A stretch of 64,000 bases of DNA from Micromonospora nigra (GTDB lineage: Bacteria; Actinomycetota; Actinomycetes; Mycobacteriales; Micromonosporaceae). The stretch covers positions 4,951,501 to 5,015,500 of the forward strand of contig NZ_FMHT01000003.1 of NCBI RefSeq assembly GCF_900091585.1. Direction: 5' to 3'. Of this stretch, positions 1-8,558 are shown one piece after another (the stretch's first letter is position 1; every line of letters starts with the position of its first letter). A model generated the notes under the pieces. It saw only the letters and a list, made by a program, of their open reading frames with translations. It was not told the DNA's origin and ran no database searches. Made by a program: the position numbers and the translations under genes.

Positions 1-57
1 TACAGCGAGGCGGTCGTCGACCGGATCGAGGCCGAGCGACGAGGGGGTGACCGTTGA
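1..57 (+). CDS. C-terminal end of an upstream gene (partial)
   Basis: Frame 1 stays open from the window edge to a TGA at 55-57 and gives an 18-residue charged tail ending AERRGGDR. The stop overlaps the TTG start of the pknG-like gene (TTGA), the same coupled arrangement seen through the rest of this operon, so it is probably the preceding operon member. Too little remains to name a family. Confidence 0.5.
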   Translation, partial: YSEAVVDRIEAERRGGDR

Positions 58-2288
58 GACGCTGTACCCGGACGGTGGGCTGCACCGGCACCGTCGGCGG
101 GGCCGGTTTCTGCGATCACTGTGGGCGGTTGCAGGCCGGGACGTCGGTCCCCGGCGGCGGGCCGCAGCGGCCGGCGGCGGCTTCGCGGGCGATGCTACGG
201 GACAGTTGGACCGTGGCCGGTCTGGTCTCCCTGCCGGTGCTGACCTTCGCTCCGGACCGGGCGACGACGCACCTGCTGCGGGTGCCGGAGGAGGCACGCT
301 TCTGCGGCCAGGGCCACCCGGTCGGCCGGAGCCGGGCCGGGCGTCCCGGTCTGGACGAGGGTTCCTGCCCGCGTTGCCGCACCCGGTTCAGCTTCCTGCC
401 CGGCCTGCGTCCCGGCGATGTCGTCGCCGACCGCTACCAGGTGGTTCGCTGCCTGGCCCGGGGCGGTCAGGGCTGGATCTACCTGGCCAGGGACGGCCAC
501 CAGGACGACATCGAGGTCGCGTTGAAGGGCGTGCTGCACGCCAACGACGAGAAGGCTCTCGCGGCGGCCGTCCAGGAACGGCAGTTCCTCAACTCGCTCG
601 ACCATCCCAACATCGTCCGGAGCATCGACTTCGCCACCCACGACGACCCGGTCGCCGGTCCGACGGGCTACATCGTGATGGACTACCTCGACGGCATGTC
701 GCTGCGCAGGTTGCTGACCGCCGCCAAGGACCCGGCCCAGCCGGACGTCTCGCTGCCGCTGGACCACATCCTCGCCTACGGCCACGAGATCCTGGCCGCG
801 CTGGACTACCTGCACCGGCGAGGGCTGCTCTACACGGACATGAAACCCGACAACGTGATGCGCACCGCAGACCGGATCAAGGTGATCGACCTGGGTGGGG
901 TCCGCCGCGACGACCGTGGCTTCGCCGGCCTCGTCGGCTCCCCGGACTTCCTGGTCAGCCTGGAGGAACTCCAGACCCAGGGGGCGAGCGCGCGCTCCGA
1001 CCTCTTCGCCCTCGGCAAGACGCTGGCGGAGCTGTTCCGGCACCGTACCCCCGGACCGGACACCCCCGGCGCGGCGCACGACGCGCTGGGCGTCGAGTCG
1101 TTCCGGCGTCTCGTCGCCCGCGCCACCCACCTCGACTGGCACCGCCGGTTCGCCTCCGCCGGCGAGATGTCCGAACAGCTTCTGGGCGTGTTGCGGGAGA
1201 TCCTCTCCGGTGGACCGGATCGGCAGCAGCCCGAGCCGGTCTCGCTCTTCCTGCCCTCCGCCCGGCTGCTCGACGCCGGCCTCGGGCTGGTCCCGCCGCT
1301 GCACACGTGGATCGCCGAGGAGGACCGCGCGGTGTGGGACGACGGTCGCCCCTCCGCCCGGCTGGTGGCGCTGGGTCTGCCGGTGCCGCGCCCCGACCCC
1401 GACGATCCGGCCGCCGGCGAACTCGGCACGGTCGAGGCGCCGGACCCGCAGAGCCTGCTCAACAAGCTCGCCACCGTGGTGCAGACGTCGGTGGAGGTCG
1501 AACTCAGCCGGTGCCGGGCCCACCTGGAACTGGCCGACCCCCGCTCGGCCGCCGCCGCGCTGGCCGCCGCCGCGAGGATCCTCGACGTGCGGGCGGACGC
1601 GGACTGGCGGCTCGCCTGGCACCGGGCGTTGCTCGCGCTCACCGGCGACCGGATCGACGAGGCCGCCCGCCAGTTCGATGCGGTCTACGCCGACATCCCG
1701 GGGGAGATCGCCCCGAAGCTCGCGCTCGGCTACTGCGCCGAACGCAACGGCGACGCGCCGGTCGCGGCCCGCTACTACGCCGCGGTTTGGCGGCGGGACG
1801 CGTTCCAGGCCGGTGCGGCCTTCGGCCTGGCCCGGCTGCGGTTGGGGGCGAACGACCGTGCGGGAGCCGTGGCCATCCTCGACGAGGTTCCGGCACTGTC
1901 CCGACACCACGACACCGCGCGGATCGCCGCGGTGCGGGTGCTCTCGTCCCGGTTGCCCGGTGGGCTGCCCACCGCGAGTGAGCTGAACCACGCCGTGCGT
2001 CGGCTGGCCACCCTGCACCTCGACGGCGGCGAGCGGCACGGCGAGGCCCGCGACCGGCTGACGGCGGCGATCCGGGAGGTGGCGCTCGACCTGGTCCGGT
2101 CCTCCGCCGACGCCGACGCCGCCGACCTGGCCCGGGGCCCGCTGTTCGGCGAGCCGCCGACCGAGCGCGGCGTCCGCGAACTGCTGGGCAGGTCGTACCG
2201 GGCCCTCGCCCAGCAGGCGCACCACGCCGAGGACCACAACGTGCTGATCGACCGGGCGAACGCGGTCCGGCCACGGACCCGATGGTGA
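54..2288 (+). CDS. pknG: PknG-like serine/threonine protein kinase with rubredoxin-like zinc domain and TPR tail
   Basis: This is a cytosolic Ser/Thr kinase of the PknG type, 744 aa against about 750 in mycobacteria. The N-terminus carries a zinc ribbon (Cys4, Cys10, Cys20, Cys23). The rubredoxin-like region follows (FCGQGHPVG near 83, then CPRC near 105), leading into GLRPGDVVADRYQV, the PknG signature. Kinase motifs are the VALKG lysine near 158, the catalytic loop YTDMKPDN near 260-267 (Asp262) and DLG in place of DFG near 279. The C-terminal half is Ala/Leu-rich and TPR-like. The start is TTG at 54, because a stop in this frame at 48-50 excludes anything longer; it overlaps the previous stop. 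In mycobacteria PknG acts with GlnX and GlnH to sense amino acids and control central metabolism; both partners have counterparts downstream, so a similar role is inferred. Confidence 0.88.
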   Translation: MRRCTRTVGCTGTVGGAGFCDHCGRLQAGTSVPGGGPQRPAAASRAMLRDSWTVAGLVSLPVLTFAPDRATTHLLRVPEEARFCGQGHPVGRSRAGRPGLDEGSCPRCRTRFSFLPGLRPGDVVADRYQVVRCLARGGQGWIYLARDGHQDDIEVALKGVLHANDEKALAAAVQERQFLNSLDHPNIVRSIDFATHDDPVAGPTGYIVMDYLDGMSLRRLLTAAKDPAQPDVSLPLDHILAYGHEILAALDYLHRRGLLYTDMKPDNVMRTADRIKVIDLGGVRRDDRGFAGLVGSPDFLVSLEELQTQGASARSDLFALGKTLAELFRHRTPGPDTPGAAHDALGVESFRRLVARATHLDWHRRFASAGEMSEQLLGVLREILSGGPDRQQPEPVSLFLPSARLLDAGLGLVPPLHTWIAEEDRAVWDDGRPSARLVALGLPVPRPDPDDPAAGELGTVEAPDPQSLLNKLATVVQTSVEVELSRCRAHLELADPRSAAAALAAAARILDVRADADWRLAWHRALLALTGDRIDEAARQFDAVYADIPGEIAPKLALGYCAERNGDAPVAARYYAAVWRRDAFQAGAAFGLARLRLGANDRAGAVAILDEVPALSRHHDTARIAAVRVLSSRLPGGLPTASELNHAVRRLATLHLDGGERHGEARDRLTAAIREVALDLVRSSADADAADLARGPLFGEPPTERGVRELLGRSYRALAQQAHHAEDHNVLIDRANAVRPRTRW

Positions 2289-3757
2289 ACGACCGACCTG
2301 GAACGGAGCGCGGATCAGTGGACGTCGTGGAGTTCAGCCTGGAGGTCAACCAGAACAGGTACCTGCCGGCGGACGGGCGGGAGATGCACGCCGTCCGGTC
2401 GGTCACCGGCCGGCGGACCGCCGACGGGGACGGCCAGCCGTCCCGGCCGGGGCCGCCCCGGCTGGCCGAGGTCCTGGTGATCGACTGCTCCGGGTCGATG
2501 GCGGATCCGCCCACCAAGATCGCGGCGGCGGTCCGGGCCACCTCCGCGGCCATCGACGTGTTGCCCGACGGGGTCCGGTTCGCCGTGGTCGAGGGGACCG
2601 AGCGGGCCCGGGTGGTCTATCCCCCGGGAGCCGGGCTGGGGATCGCGTCGGCGGCCAGCCGGAAGCAGGCCAAGGCGGTGGTCGCCCGGCTCAGCGCCGG
2701 CGGTGGGACGGCCATGGGCAGCTGGCTGGCCGCGGCCCGGGATCTGCTGCCGGACGAGCCGTCGGCGATCTGCCACACGCTGCTGCTCACCGACGGCATC
2801 AACCAGCACGAGACCCCGCAGGAACTCGACCGCGTGCTCGGCACCTGCGTCGGTCGGTTCGTCTGCGACGCGCGGGGGATCGGCGACGGATGGCGTCCCC
2901 GGGACCTGGTCCGGATCGCCACCGCGCTCAGCGGCACCGCCGAGGCGGTGCGGCGGCCGGCCGAGTTGGAAGCCGGCTTCCGCGCTACCATCCGCGCCGC
3001 CCTGGCCAAGTTGCAACCCGACGTGCGGATCCGGGTGCGGACCGTACCGTACGGCCGGGTGGGCTTCTTCAAGCAGGTCAGACCCGCCATCATGGACCTG
3101 ACCGATCACGCGGACCGGATCGACGACCGGACGGTCGAGTTCACCACCGGATCCTGGGGTGCGGAGCGCCGCGAGTTCCACCTCCGCCTGGACGTCACGC
3201 CGCCGGACGGCATCCTGGACGAGGACCGGCTGGCCGCACAGATCGACCTGGTGGTCGAGGGGAAGTCGCGGCCCGCCACCGCCGCCGTCCTGGTGAACTG
3301 GACCGAGGACCTGGTCAAGTCGGCACGACTCGACCCCGGTGTCTCCCAGGTGACGGGGCAGGAGGAGGTGCGACAGGCCATCAACGCCGGTTGTGACGCG
3401 TACGACCGGGGCGACCGGATCGAGGCCCACGCCCAGTGGACCCGGGCGGTCGAGCTGGCCACCAAGGCGAAGGACGAGGGGGCGCTGGAGCAGCTGCGCT
3501 ACCTGGTGCAGATCGACCCCGGTGGCCTCGTCCGGTTGAAGCCGAACCTCAGCCGCACCGACGTGATCGTCAGCTCCGTCATGTCCAGCCGGACCTGGTT
3601 CGACGACCCGCCGCCCGTACCGCAGCAGCACCAGCCGACGGAGGCGGACCGACTCTGCGGGCAGTGCGGCTGGTCGTCGCCCCCGGACGCGGTCTACTGC
3701 GAGCAGTGCGGCGCCGAACTGGACGCCACCGGCGCGGCCGGACGGGTCGGGACGTGA
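2282..3757 (+). CDS. VWA-domain protein with C-terminal zinc ribbon
   Basis: A von Willebrand factor A domain carries a clear MIDAS motif, DCSGSM, near residues 68-73, with later Thr and Asp positions (GGTAMGSW; LLLTDGIN). A beta-rich region follows. The C-terminus is a two-CxxC zinc ribbon (CGQCGW then CEQCGAEL), echoing the ribbon of the upstream kinase. The ATG at 2282 overlaps the pknG stop; a GTG at 2318 (MDVVEFSLEV) is an alternative because the conserved part begins there. VWA domains bind protein ligands through a metal ion. Its place between the kinase and the GlnX-like protein suggests an adaptor or substrate of the kinase, which is inference. No membrane segment or signal peptide is visible, so it is probably cytosolic. 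Confidence 0.85.
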   Translation: MVNDRPGTERGSVDVVEFSLEVNQNRYLPADGREMHAVRSVTGRRTADGDGQPSRPGPPRLAEVLVIDCSGSMADPPTKIAAAVRATSAAIDVLPDGVRFAVVEGTERARVVYPPGAGLGIASAASRKQAKAVVARLSAGGGTAMGSWLAAARDLLPDEPSAICHTLLLTDGINQHETPQELDRVLGTCVGRFVCDARGIGDGWRPRDLVRIATALSGTAEAVRRPAELEAGFRATIRAALAKLQPDVRIRVRTVPYGRVGFFKQVRPAIMDLTDHADRIDDRTVEFTTGSWGAERREFHLRLDVTPPDGILDEDRLAAQIDLVVEGKSRPATAAVLVNWTEDLVKSARLDPGVSQVTGQEEVRQAINAGCDAYDRGDRIEAHAQWTRAVELATKAKDEGALEQLRYLVQIDPGGLVRLKPNLSRTDVIVSSVMSSRTWFDDPPPVPQQHQPTEADRLCGQCGWSSPPDAVYCEQCGAELDATGAAGRVGT

Positions 3758-4890
3758 CCACGGTCGACACCTCCCGGCCGCCCTCGCGGCGGGTCAGCAC
3801 GACCCGCCGTGACCTGTTGCGGCTGCGGACGACCCTGCTCGTGGCGACCGCCCTGGCCCTGGCCGGGTCCCTGGCGGTCTTCCTCGGTGTCGCCCGGACG
3901 GCCGACGCCGCCGCCGGCCGGTCGGTGCCGGCGGTTCTCGCCGTCCACGATGCGCAACAGGCGCTGCGCAGCGCCCACGCCGCGGCGGTGCGCAACCTCT
4001 CCGACGGCGGGTTGGTCCTGGGCGAGCCGGGGGTGGAGTACCAGCGCCAGATCGCCGGTGCCGGCCAGTATCTGACCCTGGTGGCGGAGAACAACGCAGC
4101 CGGCGACGCCGGCACCCGGGACATCCAGACGGTCGAGGCGCTCCTGGTCACCTACACCGGTCTGATCGGGCAGGCCGACGCACGGTACCGCGACGCCGGT
4201 CTGCGGGCGCTCGGGGCCGCCGCGTTACGGGACGCGGCGAGTCTGCTGGACGACATCCTGGAGCTGCTCGACGCCCTGCGGCACAAGCAGTTGGCCGTCC
4301 TGGACGCGCAGGTGGAGACCGGCTGGACGAACTGGTTCACCGCGCTCGCCTGGCTGCTGCCACTGGTGGCCCTCGGCGTGCTGCTGCTGGTGGCGCAGCG
4401 CTACCTGGCCCGCCGGTTCCGGCGGGTGGTGAACCTCCCGCTCCTGCTGGCGACGGTGGCGACGGTGGCGATGGTGGCGATGACCTCGCTGAGCCTGCGG
4501 TCGGGCGCGCAACTCGATGCGGTCCGGGAGGACCTCCAGGTTGTCGGCACCAGCCGGCAGGAGCAGCTCCACGAGGCACGTGTCGAGGCCGCCGGGCAGC
4601 TCGCCGCCGAGGTGCGCGAACAGTGCCCGAGGGCATGCGACACCGCGCTGGCGGCGATCGACGCCGAAGCCCGGCCCGTCCCGGCGGCCTCGCCGGCCCC
4701 GGCCGCCGACCCGGACGAGAAGGCGCGGGCCGACGCCGACGCGGAGGTCGACGTGGCGGCTCGCGCGGACAGCGCGGCCGACAGCCGCTCGGTGGAGTTC
4801 GTTCTGCCGCTGCTCGCGCTCGGCATCGCGGCCCTGGTGCTCGCGGGTCTTCAGCCCCGCCTGGCGGAATACGGATACCGGTCGACATGA
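3754..4890 (+). CDS. GlnX-like four-TM sensor membrane protein
   Basis: The 378-aa product begins at a GTG that overlaps the VWA gene's stop (GTGA). It has a short basic N-terminus and hydrophobic segments near residues 25-45, 195-215, 230-250 and 350-370. The first extracytoplasmic region (about 150 aa, helical and Ala-rich) resembles four-helix sensory domains, and a second lies between TM3 and TM4. No kinase, HAMP or catalytic domain follows. Four TM segments, two outside domains and the position beside a PknG kinase and a solute-binding protein match mycobacterial GlnX, which passes the GlnH ligand signal to PknG. The sequence is too divergent to equate by eye, so the GlnX role is inferred mainly from topology and context. 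Confidence 0.75.
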   Translation: MTTVDTSRPPSRRVSTTRRDLLRLRTTLLVATALALAGSLAVFLGVARTADAAAGRSVPAVLAVHDAQQALRSAHAAAVRNLSDGGLVLGEPGVEYQRQIAGAGQYLTLVAENNAAGDAGTRDIQTVEALLVTYTGLIGQADARYRDAGLRALGAAALRDAASLLDDILELLDALRHKQLAVLDAQVETGWTNWFTALAWLLPLVALGVLLLVAQRYLARRFRRVVNLPLLLATVATVAMVAMTSLSLRSGAQLDAVREDLQVVGTSRQEQLHEARVEAAGQLAAEVREQCPRACDTALAAIDAEARPVPAASPAPAADPDEKARADADAEVDVAARADSAADSRSVEFVLPLLALGIAALVLAGLQPRLAEYGYRST

Positions 4891-6263
4891 CTCTTCGCAG
4901 AGGTTCCGCACGAACGGCGCTGACCCTGGTCACGGCACTGCTGGCCGGCGCCGGACCGGTCGGGTGCTCCCGTGCGGAGCCGGCCGGGCCGGTGATCGTC
5001 TTCGGCTCCTGGACCGGTGACGAGGAGGCCGTCTTCCGCACGGTGCTCCACAGATTCGAGCTCAAGACCGGGATCCGCGCCGAGTATCAGGGGCACCGGG
5101 ACGTCAGTCAGGTGCTGCAAGCGGGGATCGAGCGGCAGCGGCCACCTGACGTCGCGGTCGTGCCGCGCCTCAACGACCTGCAACGGTACGTCAACGAGGA
5201 CACGCTACGCCCGCTGGACGGCATCGCCGGGCTGACCGACGACGCCGGTGCCGCCCCGCAGTTGATCCGGGTCGCCCCCCGGTCCGGGCCGGCCGGCGAG
5301 CCGGTCGGCCCGAAACAGGTGTACGCGGTCGCCATCGCCACCCACCTCAAGAGCGTGTTCTGGTACGACCCGGCCAGGCTGGCGGAACTCGGCCAGTCAG
5401 GCCCTCCGCTGACCTGGGAGGCGCTGGTCGCCCAGAGCCGGGCCATCGAGGCCCGTGGGCGGGTGGCGTGGTGTCTCGGACTGAGCTCACCGCCGGTCTC
5501 CGGTTGGCCGGGCACCGACTGGATCGAGGACATTCTGCTGCACCAGTGGGGGCAACAGGTCTACGAGCAGTGGACCCGGGGCGACCTGAAGTGGGACTCG
5601 CCGGAGGTGCAGCGTTCCTGGCGAGCCTGGGGTGAGCTGTTGGGACTGAGGTCGTCCCGGGACCTGGCGCGGACCGGCCTCTTCTCCACCTGGGTGGAGG
5701 CGGGGTCAGGGCTCTTCACCTCGCCGGCTGGTTGTCACCTGGACCATCAGGGCTCCTTCGCAATTCACAGCTACCGATCCCTGCCGGGCGTCGCCGCCCC
5801 GGGACGGTTCGACTTCTTCCCCACCCCGCCGGTCGGTTCGTCGGACACCTCGTCGCTTCAGGAGGTCTCCGACGACGTGGCCGCGATGTTCCGGGACAGC
5901 TCGCCGGCCCGGGAACTGATGGCGTACCTCGCCTCGCAGGAGGCGCAGGAGATCTGGCGCCGGTCCAGCGGAGGGCTGCACTTCAGCCGGCGGGGGCCCG
6001 CCGACGCCCCGTCCACCCCGGTCATCGACAAGGTCGCGGCCCGGCTCGGCACCGGCACGCTGTGCCGCGACGGGTCGGACCTGATGCCGGCGGCGATGGC
6101 CACGGCCTTCGAGCGGGCGGTGCTGGTCTACGTGCAACAGCCGGACCGCCTCGACGCCCTGCTCAAGGAGCTCGACGCGGTCAGCAGCGCGGTTCCCCGC
6201 GCCGAATGGATGGACCTGGGCTGCGATCGGGCGGCGCCGGTGACCCGACGACAAGGGACGTGA
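4887..6263 (+). CDS. Extracytoplasmic solute-binding protein (GlnH position in the PknG operon)
   Basis: The 458-aa product is a family 1/8 type ABC solute-binding protein. The N-terminus is a signal sequence (LTLVTALLAGAGPVGCSR) with a degenerate lipobox VGC, so it is probably a lipoprotein. It continues with IVFGSWTGDEEAVFRTVLHRFE, typical of these proteins, and the aromatic binding region GWPGTDWIEDILLHQWG. The ATG at 4887 overlaps the stop of the GlnX-like gene (ATGA). No ABC permease or ATPase is nearby, which argues for a sensory role like that of GlnH. The fold class looks closer to sugar or oligopeptide binders than to the amino-acid-binding family, so the ligand may differ from the Asp/Glu/Gln of mycobacteria. 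Confidence 0.82.
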   Translation: MTLRRGSARTALTLVTALLAGAGPVGCSRAEPAGPVIVFGSWTGDEEAVFRTVLHRFELKTGIRAEYQGHRDVSQVLQAGIERQRPPDVAVVPRLNDLQRYVNEDTLRPLDGIAGLTDDAGAAPQLIRVAPRSGPAGEPVGPKQVYAVAIATHLKSVFWYDPARLAELGQSGPPLTWEALVAQSRAIEARGRVAWCLGLSSPPVSGWPGTDWIEDILLHQWGQQVYEQWTRGDLKWDSPEVQRSWRAWGELLGLRSSRDLARTGLFSTWVEAGSGLFTSPAGCHLDHQGSFAIHSYRSLPGVAAPGRFDFFPTPPVGSSDTSSLQEVSDDVAAMFRDSSPARELMAYLASQEAQEIWRRSSGGLHFSRRGPADAPSTPVIDKVAARLGTGTLCRDGSDLMPAAMATAFERAVLVYVQQPDRLDALLKELDAVSSAVPRAEWMDLGCDRAAPVTRRQGT

Positions 6264-6266
6264 CGG

Positions 6267-6623
6267 ATGACCGAACTGCAGAGGTTCCCCCTCGAATCGG
6301 GTGGCTCGGTGGTGATCGAGGTGGACGGCAGGCGCGGTATGACGCCGGCGGCCAACGCGGGCAAGGTGGTCCGGGAGGCGCGGGCGACGTTCGACCGGGC
6401 ACTGGAGGAGGTACGCGACGCCGCCTCCGTCGCGCTCGCCCAGTTCCAGGCGATGGCGCACCGGCCGGACGAGGTGGAGATCAAGTTCGGGGTGCAGTTG
6501 ACCGCGGAGGCCGGCGCCGTGATCGCGCGTACCGGGGTCCAGGGCCAGTTCGAGGTCACGGTGCGCTGGCAGCGTTCCCCCCACCCGCCGTCGGCGGACA
6601 CCCCGGGTTCTCCGGCCGGGTGA
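6267..6623 (+). CDS. Trypco1 / CU044_2847-like small protein
   Basis: This 118-aa protein starts 3 nt after the solute-binding protein gene. It opens MTELQRFPLESGGSVVIEVD and contains FGVQLTAEAGAVIARTGVQGQFEVTVRWQ, the pattern of the CU044_2847 family (Trypco1, trypsin-co-occurring domain). That family is known from genomes to occur with trypsin-like peptidases, VWA proteins and other parts of predicted NTP-dependent conflict systems; no molecular function is established. No signal peptide or TM is visible. A hairpin at 6636-6662 marks the operon end, so it is the last member of the pknG operon. Confidence 0.75.
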   Translation: MTELQRFPLESGGSVVIEVDGRRGMTPAANAGKVVREARATFDRALEEVRDAASVALAQFQAMAHRPDEVEIKFGVQLTAEAGAVIARTGVQGQFEVTVRWQRSPHPPSADTPGSPAG

Positions 6624-6635
6624 GCCTTCCGGCCA

Positions 6636-6662
6636 CCGGACCACCGTCGGTCAGTGGTCCGG
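6636..6662 (+). terminator. Hairpin ending the pknG operon
   Basis: CCGGACCAC and GTGGTCCGG form a perfect 9-bp stem with a 9-nt loop, 13 nt after the Trypco1 stop. There is no T-tract, as is common in high-GC actinomycetes. Confidence 0.6.
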
Positions 6663-6803
6663 GCACGCAGGGTTAGCTGTGAGCGATAACAGGGCCGGAT
6701 GGATGCCGGGGCGCCGGTCGCTCAGGCCGGATTCTCCGCGAGATCCCCACCTCCGCCAAGAGGTTGCGGTCGCGGGTGGGTGTCTGCGCGCGGCGGCCAT
6801 CTC

Positions 6804-6832
6804 TTGACAGGTGTGAATGTTAACGCAAACAT
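6804..6832 (+). promoter_or_regulatory. Promoter with LacI-type operator ahead of the GH43 gene
   Basis: TTGACA at 6804-6809 is a consensus -35. ATGTTAACGCAAACAT at 6817-6832 is an imperfect palindrome (5-bp arms ATGTT/AACAT, central CG) of the shape used by LacI-family regulators of pentose and arabinan genes in actinomycetes; it covers the spacer and the expected -10 (AAACAT). It is the main structure in the 307-bp gap 6624-6930. A sugar-responsive repressor is inferred. Confidence 0.5.
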
Positions 6833-6930
6833 GACTGCGTCACATGTTCGCAACGTCACCGTCACGCTTTCCGCTCGCCTGCCCCCTTCCCGGCGGAGTG
6901 GGGCCGCAGGCCGCCCCTTCTGGAGGACAC

Positions 6931-8472
6931 ATGCCACCACCCCGTGCGTCCGATACCGCCACCCGTGCGACGGCCGGCCCCGAGTCTGTCGACCGTCGAC
7001 CGGCCGGCACCCGGCCCGTCGACCGCATCCGCTGGTACCTGCTGCGGTCGACCCTGGCCGCGGTGCTGGTGCTGCTCGCCGTGGCGGCCGGCCTGCCGGC
7101 GGCCGGGCCCGCCCACGCCGCACCGGCCGTGAACTACACGAACCCGTTGGTCAACCAGCGGGCCGACCCGCACATCGTCAAGCACATCGACGGCTACTAC
7201 TACATGACCGCGACGGTCCCGCAGTACGACCGGATCGTGCTGCGTCGCGCCACCACGCTGCAGGGCCTGTCGACGGCGGCCGAGAAGACGATCTGGTCCC
7301 GGCACACCACGGGGGAGATGGGCGCGCACATCTGGGCGCCCGAGATCCATTACATCAACAACCGGTGGTACATCTACTTCGCCGCGGGCCGGACGGACGA
7401 CGTGTGGCGGATCCGGATGTACGTGCTGGAGAACGCCAGCGCGAACCCGCTGAACGGCTCGTGGACCGAACGCGGTCGGATCACGACGCCGTGGGACACC
7501 TTCAGCCTCGACGCCTCGACCTTCGTCGTCAACGGCGTCCGCTATCTGACCTGGGCCCAGCAGGAGCCCGGCATCTCCACCAACTCCAACGTCTACATCG
7601 CCCGGATGGGCGCCAACCCGTGGCAGATCACCGGCACGGTGACCCGGCTGGTCGTTCCGACGTACGACTGGGAGACCCGCGGCTACCGGGTGGCCGAAGG
7701 GCCGGCCGTGATCCAGCGCAACGGCCGGGTCTTCCTGACCTACTCGGCCAGCGCCACGGACGCCAACTACTGCCTCGGGCTGCTGACCGCCTCCGCCACC
7801 GCGAACCTGCTCGACCCCGCCGCCTGGAGCAAGAGCCCCACCCCGGTGTTCACCAGCAACGAGGCCACCGGCCAGTACGGTCCGGGCCACAACTCGTTCA
7901 CCGTCTCCGAGGACGGGCAGAGCGACATCCTCGTCTACCACGACCGCAACTACCGGGACATCAGCGGTGACCCGCTCAACGATCCGAACCGGCGAACCAG
8001 GATCCAGAAGCTGTACTGGAACGCCGACGGCACCCCGAACTTCGGCATCCCGGTGCCGGACGGAGCCACGCCGGTCCGGCTGCGGTCACACGATCTGACC
8101 ACGAGCTACGTCCGGCACTACGACTACCAGGCCCGGCTCGAGTCGAACGTGTCGAACCTGGCCGACTCGCAGTTCCGGATCGTCCCCGGTCTCGCCGGTG
8201 CCGGAACGGTGTCGCTGGAGTCGACCAACTTCCCCGGCTACTACCTGCGGCACCGGAACTACGTCCTGTATGTCGAGCGCGACGACGGCTCGGCCCTGTT
8301 CGACGGCGACGCGAGCTTCCACCGCCGGGCTGGCCTGGCCTCCGCTGCCGGGCTGTCGCTGGAGTCGCAGAACTTCCCCGGCCGGTACGTGCGCCACCGC
8401 GGCGGGCTGCTCCACCTGGAGTCGGTGAGTTCGACCGCCGAGCGGGCCTCCGCCACCTTCCACCTGGAGTGA
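6931..8472 (+). CDS. Secreted GH43 arabinofuranosidase/arabinanase with CBM42 (AbfB) domain
   Basis: The 513-aa product has a long Sec-type signal: a basic N-region, a hydrophobic core near 40-60 and cleavage near AHA-AP. The catalytic module starts VNYTNPLVNQRADPHIVKHIDGYYYMTAT, with the GH43 catalytic Asp in RADPHI. It continues through GAHIWAPEIHYINNRWYIYFAAG, and EG in YRVAEGPAVI is the likely acid/base glutamate. The last about 140 residues are an AbfB/CBM42 arabinose-binding beta-trefoil with repeats such as LESTNFPGYYLRHRNYVLYVE. It should release L-arabinose from arabinan or arabinoxylan side chains outside the cell. The start was set at ATG 6931 because a GGAGGA sits 5 nt upstream and the signal peptide follows, rather than at a further-upstream in-frame ATG. 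Confidence 0.88.
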   Translation: MPPPRASDTATRATAGPESVDRRPAGTRPVDRIRWYLLRSTLAAVLVLLAVAAGLPAAGPAHAAPAVNYTNPLVNQRADPHIVKHIDGYYYMTATVPQYDRIVLRRATTLQGLSTAAEKTIWSRHTTGEMGAHIWAPEIHYINNRWYIYFAAGRTDDVWRIRMYVLENASANPLNGSWTERGRITTPWDTFSLDASTFVVNGVRYLTWAQQEPGISTNSNVYIARMGANPWQITGTVTRLVVPTYDWETRGYRVAEGPAVIQRNGRVFLTYSASATDANYCLGLLTASATANLLDPAAWSKSPTPVFTSNEATGQYGPGHNSFTVSEDGQSDILVYHDRNYRDISGDPLNDPNRRTRIQKLYWNADGTPNFGIPVPDGATPVRLRSHDLTTSYVRHYDYQARLESNVSNLADSQFRIVPGLAGAGTVSLESTNFPGYYLRHRNYVLYVERDDGSALFDGDASFHRRAGLASAAGLSLESQNFPGRYVRHRGGLLHLESVSSTAERASATFHLE

Positions 8473-8558
8473 TCGGCCAGCCGTGTCGACCGGGGTGTCG
8501 CCGCCGGCGCCCGGTCTCGCAATCCGAGCCACACCCACCGACCTGATCAGGAGGAACG

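Noticed and set aside
195..2237. 680-residue open frame antisense to the pknG-like gene
   Set aside because: Its translation is Gly/Arg/Val/Gln-rich with no domain, as expected opposite a GC-rich coding frame; the plus-strand frame carries all PknG motifs.
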